Origin: Fremontodendron californicum
Lineage: Eukaryota; Streptophyta; Magnoliopsida; Malvales; Malvaceae
Length of the DNA: 64,000 bases
Direction of reading: 5' to 3'
Assembly (NCBI GenBank): GCA_030761205.1
Contig: JAULJL010000002.1
Span: 23,415,010 to 23,479,009, forward strand
A model generated the notes under the pieces. It saw only the letters and a program-made list of their open reading frames with translations. It had not been told where the DNA came from and did not search any database. A program made the position numbers and the translations under genes. The first letter of the stretch is position 1, and every line of letters starts with the position of its first letter. Shown here one piece after another: positions 11,600 to 22,096 of this stretch.

Positions 11600-11700
11600 A
11601 AGACTCGAGATAACACATGATTAATAAGGTACCATTTTATACGGGCGTTGTGCGGGTGCTAATCCTTCCCCACACGTAATTGACTCTCGAACCCGCACTT
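11600..11700 (+). promoter_or_regulatory. Highly conserved LTR block, possible core promoter/R region
   Basis: GAGACTCGAGATAACACA, AATAAGGTACCATTTTATAC and GTGCTAATCCTTCC follow one another here. The same order occurs at 12824-12927, 21702-21805, 38488-38590, 39755-39860 and 48563-48665. It is the best-kept stretch of the LTR tail, about 360 bp before the LTR end. TTTTATAC could serve as a TATA box with the start in the GC-richer part downstream. This assignment is inference from conservation and position. Confidence 0.35.
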
Positions 11701-11965
11701 GTTTTCTCTGGTTCAAAGCGCAGTCTTCAAAATTGGTTTTTTTTTTCAATGTTTTAATTAATTTTAAAATATATATCAAAACCAGTTTTCATAGGTAGCT
11801 GATCACACCTAACTGAAAAAAGATTGGTGGCGGCTCCATTTCTTTTTCCGAGGTTGTTTTCATACACTCCACCTTTTGATTTAAGAGAAATTAAGTTGAG
11901 TTTTCCTTTGCTTGTTTCCCCTCAAACTCGAACGGGTCCTCCCCCCGGAGGATCACGTATCAACA

Positions 11966-13193
11966 ATATGCCATGTCATTTTGTATGCCATGTCGATTTC
12001 ATTCACATGGAATTCATTCTTACGCCATGTCATTTATATGCCATGTCATTCGTTTGCCACATCATTTTCATGCCACGACATTTATTCTCATGCCATGTCA
12101 TTCATTCCATGTCATCTTGTAATGCCATGTCATTTTTGTTTGCCATGTCAATTTCATTCGCATGACATTTATTCTTATGCCATGTCATTCATATGCCATG
12201 TCATTTTGCATGCTGTGTCTATTTCATTCACATGCCATGTCATTCATGCACATGCCACGTCATTCACATGCCATGTCATTCGCATGTCATGTCATTCATA
12301 TGCCCTGTCATTCACATGCCATGTCATTCATGCACATGCCAAGTCATTCATTATGCCATTTCATTCACATGCCACATCATTCATTCACATGCCATGTCAT
12401 TATTTCTTTTTGCCATGCTATAATAAAATGCTTACCATGTCATGATAAATTCGTATATTTATTTAATTTCTATCTTAGTGACATTTTTGCATATTCATGG
12501 TTATTTTCAATGATTTTTCAAATACTTGGAAAACAAATGATATTTTTTTAAATCAAGATTATTCCCAAGCTAAAATAATTCATGAGTTCTCTGCTGGGTC
12601 TGTCGGAGAGGATATCATCAATTATCATTAACAACGGAATATCTTTTTTCAAAAAACGAGGATGATTCGGAGAATTTCAAAATCAAGGAAAAATTACATG
12701 TTTTGCCAAGTTTGTCAAAAATTATGAAAAATTTTATGTTAATAAATTCCGGATCATTTTCAAAATAAAATATGAAATTTTTTAGGGAATTATTTTCAAA
12801 CGCCAAATTCAAAACCGACTTTTTACCGAGACTCGAGATAACACACGACTAATAAGGTACCATTTTATACGGGCATCACGGGGTGCTAATCCTTCCACGT
12901 GCGTAATCGACTCCCGAACCCGCACTTTTTTTTCTCTGGTTCAAAGCGCAGACTTCAAAATTGGCTTTAAAAAATATTTTAATTAATTTTAAAATGTTTA
13001 TTCCAAAACTGATTTTAATAGGTGGCCGATCACAGCTAGCCAAAAAAGATTGGTGACGACTCCATTTCTTTTTCGAGGTCGATTTCATACCCTCGACCTT
13101 TGATTTCAAGAGTAATTAAGTCATCTTTTCCTCTGCCTGTTTTTCCCCTCACTCGAATGTTCTCCTCCCCCGAAGAAGGATCACGTATCGACA
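11966..13193 (+). mobile_element. Second, tandem copy of the LTR tail
   Basis: Directly after the LTR end at 11965, the minisatellite (11966-12440), the conserved block (12824-12927), the U5-like stretch with GGTGACGACTCCATTTC (13051-13067) and a second LTR end, ACGTATCGACA (13193), occur again. No intact head lies between the two tails. A tandem duplication of about 1.2 kb of LTR end is the simplest reading. It is preserved at 38861-40125. Confidence 0.7.
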
Positions 13194-16100
13194 ATGATCA
13201 CATGAACATATCATCATTTTGAAATTGATTTTTGATGCGCGGAACCGCATAAGTGGCATATGTCAAAAAATACTACCGTACTCCCCGGCAAACCCGGCAA
13301 AGCTTGGAAAATAATTCTTTCATATGACATTTATATGATTTTGAATAAAACAAAATCCATGCCTTGCGATTTCATAATCACGTGCGTTGAATAATTTCCT
13401 AACCTCCCCGACAAACTTGGCAAAGATTAGGAACTAATTCTTGCCAAACGTTTAGGAAATCGAGAAGCACATTTTTATGCCAAATTAAATAAAAACATTT
13501 TAAAATATGCAATGCATGAAGATGTATTTCTCCTTTGAAGTAAGGATATTCGTATACCTAAAGAAAGTATCAGACTACCTTTGAAAGAAATTTAAATTGG
13601 ACCTCTAAACCGAATGACTTTGGGCTCGGATTAAGGAAAATGAAATTTTTGAGTAGAAAAGACACCTATGGCCGAGTGGCCCCCTAAAAAGGCTTTGGTT
13701 TTTCCTATTCTTTTTAAAACCCGGATTAACTACCTATGATCCGACCTTTGTAAAATCATTTTTTATCCTTGAGATGACATAGAAAACAACCTAAAATAGT
13801 AGCTAATGACTCCAATCAACCCCTTTTTTTACAAATAAAAATGAGAAAATTGTTGGTTTAGAAAAACTCATTTTTTACTCCCAAAACCAGTTTTGAAAAA
13901 CTATTTTTCTACCCTTTATACAAAATTCAAAAAATTCTGAAAAAATCAGTTTTGATTGAGACATGATTTTCTTTATGATGAAAAATCAGTTTAAAATTGG
14001 ACTAAGCATGCCTTGACCAAAATTGCCTTAAAGACAGAACAGTGAACTAAAATCTGTTTTACCAACCATTTTTCAACCCTTGACAAAAAATTCTAAAAAT
14101 CCTAGAAAAAAAACCAGAGGCTCCTCTAAGGGTCTACTAAATGTGGTAAAATAAATCTTTTTATTTTTACAAAAGAAACTTGGTGAAAAAATTTCCCAAA
14201 GTCAGAATATCCAACTTAACAAACCATTACTTTTCCAACTAGTTTGCACAAGAGATTTTCGCTAGAGACCATTGACTGGTCTTAACCAAAAATCAAGTTG
14301 GAAATGGCATGAATGCATGATTTTCAAACAAAACAAACATATGGAGATGATCAATCTTGAGCTAAAAAAATAAACAAGCAAAGGGAAATCAAGGTTGGCT
14401 CAATGGTTGGTTACATGGACATAGTCCCACCTAACCAAAATCACTTGATAAAAATCAAGATCCTCAAGCTTCTCAAACATTTTATTTCATTTTTTAAAAG
14501 AAAACCAAAGGAGAAAATCTATCCTACCACAATGGTGAAACCCACAATCAACATGCAAGCAAGAAAATCAAGCAAAAGACAAGCACAATAAAGCCACCAA
14601 GGTTTCAGCCAAGGAAGAAATGTTGTAGGAAAATTTTGTAAACTTTGTTATTTTTGTAAAGAATAAAGAAGAAAGGTAAAAAACCTTTAAAATTTTATTT
14701 TGAAAACCTTTTATTCAACAAAGAAATTTAATAATCACATGGAAAAAGTGGAGAAAAAGAAACATGAAATCAAAGAAAATTATTGAAAAAGAAGAGAGGA
14801 AATAGCTATCTAGCAAAGCTTTCCAAATCAAGCAGTCAAAATTCTTCTTTTTCCCTCTTTCTCTCTTTTCCTTTTTCTCCTTTCTTCCTCAAGAGTGTAG
14901 TTAATAGCCTTTCAAAAAAAATTTTGAACCCTCCTCCTCTACAAGGGTTGGCCGAATTCCTCTTTAGTAATAGAGAATTTTATTTTTATAGCCTTAGTCA
15001 TGCATTGCATGCTCTCCCAACATCTTTGCCACATGGCTAATTCTTGTCCCCCTTTTCCATGATGTTTTCCTTAAATTAAGGGCTCTTTCTACTTTTTCCA
15101 CGATGTTTCCCTTAAATTAAGGATTTTATAACCTCTCATTGGCCAATAATGTCACCTAGATTATTCTTTTCTTCTATCTCTACAAAATATCTAAGCCACT
15201 TGTCATAATCATATTGGTTACCACCAAAATATCTTCCTAGGTGGCATTTTTAATCCATTTGGCACCATCACATAGCCTTCACATGCTCTTTACATGGCCT
15301 TCACATGGCTTTGCAATTTGGAGGCCTCCCATTGGCCAAAAATGCCATGCAGGCAAGTAGTAGAGAATCTTGTCCTTAAAAATGTCATCTTGCTACTCAA
15401 TCTTGACCATTTGACTTAAGATGATCAAACCTCCACCTTCCATCCATGAGCTGGGCAAAAATGGCCTGGAAATTTCTAAGCCATTCCTCTTTTTTTTTTT
15501 TTTTTTTGCGAAATGGCCCTTTTGATTTTTTCTGTATAATTGCATTTTGGCCACCAATCTTAATTTATTTGCAAATAGACCCCAATTTGGGAATTTTTTT
15601 TAATCTATCCCATCCAATATAAAACTCATTTCTGGAGGTTTTCATAATTTTTCGAGCTCATTTTCTATTTTTCCTGAATTTTTCCTTAAAATTGCGGTTT
15701 AGTGCCTCCCAAACTTTGTCTATTTTCATTTGAGCTCCGATTCTAGATTTTTCTTCTCCAATCCATTTTATCTAATATAAAACTTAGTTCTGGAGGTTTT
15801 CATAATTTTTTGAGCTCGGATTCTATTTTTCCCAGATTTTCTCTAAAATTTGGATTTACTGCCCCCGAACTTTGTTTATTTCCATTTGAGCTCCGATTTT
15901 GGATTTTCCTTCTCCAATCCATTCTATCAAATATAAAACTCAGTTGTGGAAATTTTCATAATTTTTCGAGCTCGTTCTCCATTTTCCCGAATTTTTTCCT
16001 AAAAATTGGGGATTAGTCTCCCGAATTTAGCACATTTATGTTTTAGCCCCAATTTTGGGTTTTATTCTTCTCATTTCCTTCTTTCCATCCTAAACCTCAA

Positions 16101-16957
16101 TTCTGAAAAAGTTTCACAATTTTTCAAGTTCGAATTCTATTTTTCCTACATTTTCCAAAACTGCCTTTTAGCCCTGAAACCTCGATTTACTCTAAACGGG
16201 CCAAATTTTTGTATTGTCTTTTTCCAATGCCTTAGTCATATATTTAATTGGAGTTGGACCGATTTTGCCCAATTTTTACATTCAAAATCCTCTCCAATTT
16301 AGTTTTTCCCATTTCCTCAAAATTGGGAATGTTCTCGATTTTCGCATTTCTCTTCCAATCGGCTCTAACTTTGGATCCACTTCAAATTGAAACTTGGGAT
16401 ACCCTTGTCTATTTATTATTTATCAAATGGGAACTTCAATTTTACCGAATCGAAGCATCTCTGCAGTTTTCCCCAAATTTGTGAATTTTCTATTTATTCA
16501 TTAAATCTTTATTTTTCTTTTTCTCTTCAAACCAATTATTCCTTCAACTCCACTTCAAAATTGGATCTTCTAATATCCATATATTTTGATCTTATTCCAT
16601 TTGGAACCTCCAAATTCGTCCAATTTGATCGTTTACGCATTTTTCCCAAAATTTGCAAAATTTCCCATTTTTTTTCGACACTAAATTTTGCAATTTGTCT
16701 TTCAAACTCTCTATCTTCAATTGTAGATCTCCGATTATCAAAATTGCTTCACCATTGTTCAATTAACCTTCAAATCTTGATTTTGACTAAGGGTTGACTT
16801 TTTAGAGTTGACTTTTTTCGGGTTGATTTTCGTGTTGTCCTCCGAATCAAAGTCTTGGAGACCCATCTGTGGAATGGGGGAAGATTCTATGTATTCCGAG
16901 AAGTTGAAAGGGGAATTTACCTTGTTTAGGAGGCCCAGACAAAATTAGATGGCTACA
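13194..16957 (-). mobile_element. Inverted, 3'-truncated LTR
   Basis: On the minus strand the LTR starts at 16957 with TGTAGCCATCTAATTTTGTC. It runs through TTGAC boxes, 158-bp repeats (16170-15590), a segment around 14400 that pairs with 5160-5240, and the connector also seen at 20100-20585. It ends at about 13194, just past the two GCCGGG motifs (13279-13305 and 13401-13430). The minisatellite and U5 tail are missing. It resembles the forward heads at roughly 78-80 percent by eye. A copy lies at 40126-43787. Confidence 0.7.
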
Positions 16958-17266
16958 GCTGCCCCTTTTTGACTATTGCTAAGAATCAGGAATCAGACAA
17001 AGATAAAATAGATCCGGTTAGTGAAATCACATGTGAAGGATAGAAGAGAGAATTTTCTTAATCTTTTATTCATTTTTTTTATTTTTGATTTTGTAAATTA
17101 TAAATAAAATAATTTTATCCTTAAATTGAGTTCCCTGACTAATCAAGGCTCGACCCGTCTTAAGGAAACGAGTTCGATTTGCAAGATAAGAAAATACCTC
17201 GGCGGAGATCCCAGGGCCTTATCTTATCTTGGTGAAATTTTGTTTAAAACAATAAGACTTGTCCTT
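16958..17266 (-). mobile_element. Inverted polypurine tract and 3' UTR fragment
   Basis: GCTGCCCCTTTTTTGAC is the reverse complement of the polypurine tract. Sequence up to 17266 is the reverse complement of the end of a 3' UTR, including one tandem-B unit with CGTCTTAAGGAAACGAG. It therefore belongs to the inverted LTR on its left, as the 3' end of an element on the minus strand. It stops exactly where the forward LTR starts at 17267. A copy lies at 43788-44092. Confidence 0.75.
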
Positions 17267-17899
17267 TGTAGACACCTAATTTTGTTCGGGCCCCCTAAAC
17301 CAGGCAGATTCTCCTTTTAAACTCCCCCAAACGCAAGGAGACTTCCACCTTTCCAAAAATAGGTCCTCAAGACTTTGTTTCGGAGGTCAACCAAAAAGTC
17401 AAACCCAAAAAGTCAACCACTGAAAAAGTCAACTTTTAGTGAAAATCAAGATTCGAAGTTGAATTGAACAATGGCGAAAGAATTTTGATAATTCGAGGTC
17501 TACAACGAAAGATATAGAGTTCGGAAGATAGGCTGCGAGAATTCAGTGTAGTGGAAGACCTAATCCGGCAAATATAGGGAAAACTTGCATAGATGACCCA
17601 ATTCGGAGAAATTGAAGCCCCCGGTTGATAAAGGGTGAATAAACATAGATAGCCCAAGGCCCATTTTGAAGTGGATCCCAAGGAAGAGCTGGTTAGAGCA
17701 AAAACAGAAAAACAAAAAAATTCCCGAGTTTGAAAAAGGGAAAACTAAATCGATGGGGAATTTGATCGTAAAATTGGGTGTTTTTGGACCAATTCAAATT
17801 CAATATATGACAAAGGAAGTAGAAAAAGAAAATCCAAAAATTGGACCCGTTTTGAGTAAAACCGAGGTTTCGAAGGTTAAAAGGCAATATCGAAAAATC

Positions 17900-18560
17900 C
17901 CAAAGATAAATCCAGGAAAAATAGCAAAGGAGCTCGAAAAATTATGAAAAACTTTCAGATCTGAGTTTCATAATTTTTGGAAGAGATTGGTGAATGAAAA
18001 TCCGAAATTGGAGCTCATTTGAAAAATGGTAAAGTTCGGGTGCACTAACCTGAAATTCCAAAAGATAATTTCGGGAAAAACGAGCTCGAAAAATTATGAA
18101 AACTTCCAGATTTGAGTTTTATAATTTTTGGAAGAGATTGGTGAAGAAAAAAATCTAGAATTGGAGCTCATTTGAAAAATGGCAAAGTTTAGGTGCATTA
18201 ACCCAAAATTCCAAAAGATAATTCAGAGAAAAATGGCAAACGAGCTAGAAAAATTATGCAAACTTCTAGATCTGAGTTTTATAATTTTTGGAAGAGATTG
18301 GTGAAGAAAAATTTTGAATCGGAGCTTATTTGAAAAATGGCAAAATTCGGGTGCACTAACCCGAAATTTCGAAAGATAATTCCAAGAAAAATAGCAAACG
18401 AGCTCAAAAAATTATAAAAACTTTAAGATCTAGTTTTATAATTTTTGGAAGAGATTAGTGAAGAAAAATCCGAAATTGGAGCTCAAATGAAAAAGGCAAA
18501 ATTTCGGAGGCACTTAACCGAAATTTCAGATATAAATCCGAGAAAAATTGCAAACGAGCT
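17900..18560 (+). repeat. 158-bp tandem repeats in the 5' LTR of element 1
   Basis: About four units carry GAGCTCGAAAAATTATGAAA and TTTATAATTTTTGGAAGAG. One unit near 18065-18090 lacks about 15 bp around the AATAGCAAA step. The array is the counterpart of that at 3720-4440. Confidence 0.8.
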
Positions 18561-19559
18561 TACAAAAATGTGAAAACCTCCATAATCAAGTTTTACATTG
18601 AATGGGATGAGTTGGAAAAGACAAATCCAAAATTGGGTCCATTCGTAATTAAATTAAGTTCGGGGGGCTAAATGGTAATTTTATCGTAGAAATCAAAAAG
18701 GGCCAATTTTGCAAAATTAAAAAGGTGAAAAAATGAAGGGATTCTGGAATATCCCGGTCTTGGCTGGCTAGCATATGGGAGAAGGGTGGGGATTTATTTC
18801 ATTCCATCCAATGGTCACTATCAAGTAAAAAGATGTCATTTTTAATGCCTTTCAAATGTCCTTACTCATCCAATGGCCTAGGTTCTTTTGTAAAAGATGA
18901 GTACACCTTTCAATGGCCAATATTCGATTGCAAGATGTCATTTTTATTGTCATGAAAATATCTTTCATCCAATGGCTTGGATTGATGGAGAAAAGATGAG
19001 TACATTCATCCAAGGGCCAAAAAAATCAAAGCACACACACACATAATAATACCCCTTGGCCGGCCACTATTAAGAAGGGGGAAGGCTTCATTTTTCATAT
19101 AGTTAGTTATCTTTTAAAGAGCATAGGCAGTAGCTAAATTAAAGAAAAAGAAGGAAGAAACTTTTTGAAGGGAAGCTAGCTTGAAAGAAAGCTTTGAAGG
19201 TAGCCATTGGCACCTTTCTCTTGCATTTTTCTTTCCTTTCCATGTTTCTTCTTTTCTTTTCCATATTGGTTGTGGTAGGATAGCATTCTTTGAAGGTTTA
19301 GTTTTCAAAAACAAATAAAAATAAAGAGGTAGAAAGGCTTCATGATCTTGATAAAATCAAGTGATTATAGTTAGGGGAAGGCCATGCCCATTGTACCAAC
19401 CATGGAGCTCACGTCTATTTTCCTATTTTACTTGCTATTTTTCTATTCATTTTCATATGTATTTTTGTTATATTATGTTGCTCATACCAAGTTTATTCAT
19501 GTCTTTGCATCTTGTGGCTATGTCATATAGTATTTTAAGTCATGTCTTTTTTTTCTTTT

Positions 19560-19880
19560 TTTTTTTTTTGCATTTTAAGCATGCTTTGCATCATGCATAA
19601 TATCATGTATCATTCGGCCATGTCTTGTATTTTTTCCATGCATCATATCTTGCATCTTTAGCATGCTTTGCATTGTGTATAATACCATGTATCATTCGGC
19701 CATGTCTTGCATTTTTGCCATGCATCATATCTTGCATCTTTAGCATGTTTTGCAATGTGCATAATACCATGTATCATTCAGCCATGTCTTGCATTTTTTC
19801 CATGCATCATATCTTGCATCTTTAGCATGCTTTACATTGTGTACAAGGCCATGTATCATTCGGCCATGTCTTGCATTTTT
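19560..19880 (+). repeat. 83-bp tandem repeats in the 5' LTR of element 1
   Basis: About four units of the ATACCATGTATCATTCGGCC type lie here. A T-rich run of about 20 bases precedes them at 19549-19569. Confidence 0.8.
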
Positions 19881-21099
19881 GCATGCCATTTAGATTTAGG
19901 TCATTTTTATTATGCCATATCATTGTGCCATGTTATTTAGCTAGGTCACATGCCATATCATTTTCTACATCATTTACGCATTAGGTTATATGCCATGTCT
20001 TATTTCCATGTCATTTAGCATGCTAGGTTATTTTGGCTATGTCATTTAGAACCTAGGTCATTCATATGCCACGCAACACATTTCATGCATTTAACTTGCT
20101 GTTTGTTCATGCATTTCATACATTCCCACTTGATTTTTGACTTAAGCCAATCAATGGCTCAAAGCCAAGCTCTCTTGAGCATGCTTGTGGAAGATTAATA
20201 GTTTAGATTGGGTATTCTGACTTTGTGATTTTATTTCACTACTCACCCATAGTCAAAATAATATGATGTTTTTACCACATACAATAGTCATTTAGGGGAT
20301 GCCACAATATGTTTTTTTACGATTTTTGAAATTTTTTATCATGGCTGAAAAAATGGCTTTTGACAAAGCAGTTTTAACTCACTGTTCTGACTTTGATAAA
20401 ATTTTGGTCTAGGTTCCCTTGATCCAAAACTTAAGATGATTTTTTCCCATGTAGATAAACATGTTATAGGTTTACCCTAATTTTTCTAACTTTTTTGAAA
20501 TTTTCTAAAAGGGTAAAAAAATCGGGTTTCAAAACTGATTGTGGGAGTCAGATTTGTTTTCAAGAAATAATAATTTTCTATTTTTATTAGTATATTAAAA
20601 GGAGGCTGATTTGGGACTTTATCTATTGTCTTAGGATGATTTCCATACCAGTTCAATCAAAAAATTTGATTTGCTAAAAGTCGGGTCAAGGGTGGTCAAC
20701 CCGGATTTCAAAACTAGGAAAAACTAGACTTTTTTAGGGAGGGGTTCGGTCATTTCTTTTAAAATCAGAATTTTTTTACCCGAATCCAAATTAAAGAATC
20801 CAACTTAGGTCTCTTCCAAAGGTAGTCGAATACCTTTTTTAGGTATACGGATATCCTAGCTTCATGGGAGAAATACATTTCCATTCATTGCATTTTCCAT
20901 ATTCATGCATACTCCATGACATTTAATTTTTGCTATCTTACTCATGTAGATTCTATATGTGTGAACATTCTATAGTGATATCATTACTTAGATTTAAATT
21001 TCATGATGTTATCTTGATTATGATGTAAACATGAATATTCCATGATGATGTCATATTTGTGCCTTTTGCCTTGTCATCATTTCTTTTGCCATTCATTAT

Positions 21100-21290
21100 T
21101 ATCTCATGTCATTCACATGCCATGTCATCTATGCCATGCCATCATATTATGCCATGTCACTTATGCCATGTCATTCGAATGCCATGTCATTCATTTTGCC
21201 ATGTCATTCATTCACATGCCATGTCATTCATTATGACATAGCATTCATCCATGTCATTCATGTATATGTCATGTCTTTAATTCATGCCAT
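21100..21290 (+). repeat. Short CATGCCATGTCATT minisatellite in the 5' LTR of element 1
   Basis: Fewer than 200 bp of the same motif that covers about 1.7 kb at 9560-11290. This is probably near the unexpanded state of the LTR. Confidence 0.75.
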
Positions 21291-21701
21291 TTATTATTTT
21301 GGTTATGTTGTTTAAATTTTGTCATAGTAAATTGTTTGCCATGCCATGTTATTTATGCATGTTATATACTCATATTTTAATTTGTATATTCATCATTATT
21401 CAATTTTTTGAAAATTGATATTTTCTAATAAAATAAGGTTATTCCCGAGTTAAAATAATTCATGTGTTCTCTGTCGGGCTGCTGGAGAGGATATCAACAA
21501 TTATCATTAACAACGGAATATCTTTCTTTCAAAAACAAGAGTGATTCGGAGATTTTCTAAGTAAATAAAAATTTCTGTGTTTTGCCGGGTCTTCCAGGGA
21601 ATATAGAAAAATTTTGAGTTAATAAATTTTGGATCATTTTCAACTAGAAATAGGATTATTTTTAATTATTTTAAAATATCAATTTGAAAACTGATTTTTT
21701 A

Positions 21702-21805
21702 CCGAGACTCAAGATAATACACGATTAATAAGGTACCATTTTATACAGGCGTTGTGGGGGTGCTAATCCTTCTCCGCACGTAACCGACTCCCGAACCTGC
21801 ATCTT
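21702..21805 (+). promoter_or_regulatory. Conserved LTR block in the 5' LTR of element 1
   Basis: ACCGAGACTCAAGATAATAC, AATAAGGTACCATTTTATAC and GTGCTAATCCTTCTCCGC follow each other about 270-370 bp before the LTR end. In a 5' LTR this is where promoter and transcription start would be sought. No start site can be proven from sequence alone. Confidence 0.35.
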
Positions 21806-22078
21806 TGATTTCTCTGGTTTAAAAGCGCAGACTTTCGAAATTAGTTTTAAAATTTTTTTTAATTAATTTTAAAAATGTTTTATAAAACCGGTTTTAATAG
21901 GTGGCCGATCACACCTAGCCAAAAAAGATTGGTGGAGACTCTATTTCTTTTTTGAGGTCATTTTCATACCCTCAACCTTTTTATTTCAAGAGGAATTAAG
22001 TCGCTTTTTTCCTCTGCCTGTGTTGTTTTCTAACCTCACTTGAGCGGGTCCCCGCGATGGGATCACGTATCGACAGCT

Positions 22079-22096
22079 TGGGGACTCCACTAGGGA
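22079..22096 (+). other. Primer-binding site of element 1
   Basis: TGGGGACTCCACTAGGGA starts three bases after the LTR end CA. Element 2 has CGGTGACTCCACTGGGGA in the same place. Combining the copies suggests an ancestral TGGTGACTCC-type site, similar to the tRNA-Arg-type sites reported for Ogre-like elements. The primer identity is inferred and should be matched to tRNA 3' ends. Confidence 0.6.

Larger units (their letters stand above)
1..11965 (+). mobile_element. Element 0: 3' end of a Tat/Ogre-type LTR retrotransposon (cut by window start)
   Basis: This is the right-hand end of an LTR retrotransposon whose body lies left of the window. It holds the last codons of the polyprotein (to 118), a 3-kb 3' UTR with subrepeats, a polypurine tract at 3090-3102 and a 3' LTR that begins at TG 3103. 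The LTR can be read as ending at CA 11965 or at CA 13193, because its tail is duplicated. The same order recurs at 27301-38860 and from 59400 to the window end, which supports the boundaries. The family call rests on the more complete copy at 44093-64000. Confidence 0.8.
8943..11965 (+). mobile_element. Forward LTR tail (U3 end, R, U5) of element 0's 3' LTR
   Basis: From GGGCTGATTTGGGACTTTAT (about 8957) the sequence again matches the complete LTR, from about 20597 on. It contains a large minisatellite (9560-11290), the conserved block around 11600-11700, a PBS-like word at 11823-11840 and the LTR end ACGTATCAACA at 11965. It is longer than the matching part of 17267-22075, mainly because the minisatellite has expanded about ninefold. 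Confidence 0.7.
3103..22075 (+). mobile_element. Compound LTR block 1 (about 19 kb, TG...CA), shared between element 0 and element 1
   Basis: The block starts with TGTAGACACC immediately after a polypurine tract and ends with ACGTATCGACA immediately before a primer-binding site, exactly as an LTR would. Inside it are two forward LTR heads, two inverted LTR pieces and three LTR tails (see sub-features). A second block with the same internal order lies at 29971-48854 and a third starts at 62453. It may be a genuinely giant LTR, or a 3' LTR plus debris plus a 5' LTR that was later tandemly duplicated. The boundaries are firm; the interpretation is open. Confidence 0.6.
17267..22075 (+). mobile_element. 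Complete forward LTR (5' LTR of element 1), 4.8 kb
   Basis: The LTR starts TGTAGACACCTAATTTTG and ends ACGTATCGACA, directly before the primer-binding site. In order it has a W-box-like cluster (17388-17432), 158-bp repeats (17900-18560), 83-bp repeats (19560-19880), a connector (20100-20585) seen forward only in the 5' LTRs, a short minisatellite (21100-21290), the conserved block (21702-21805), a PBS-like word in U5 (21929-21947) and the end at 22075. A length of 4.8 kb suits Ogre LTRs. Its counterpart is 44093-48854. Confidence 0.8.

Noticed and set aside
15810..16797. Several open frames of 60-140 codons rich in Phe, Ser and Leu
   Set aside because: They come from the AT-rich 158-bp repeats of the inverted LTR read on the plus strand; equivalents at 3813-3998, 30220-30960, 34744-35482 and 42832-43562 differ by frameshifts.
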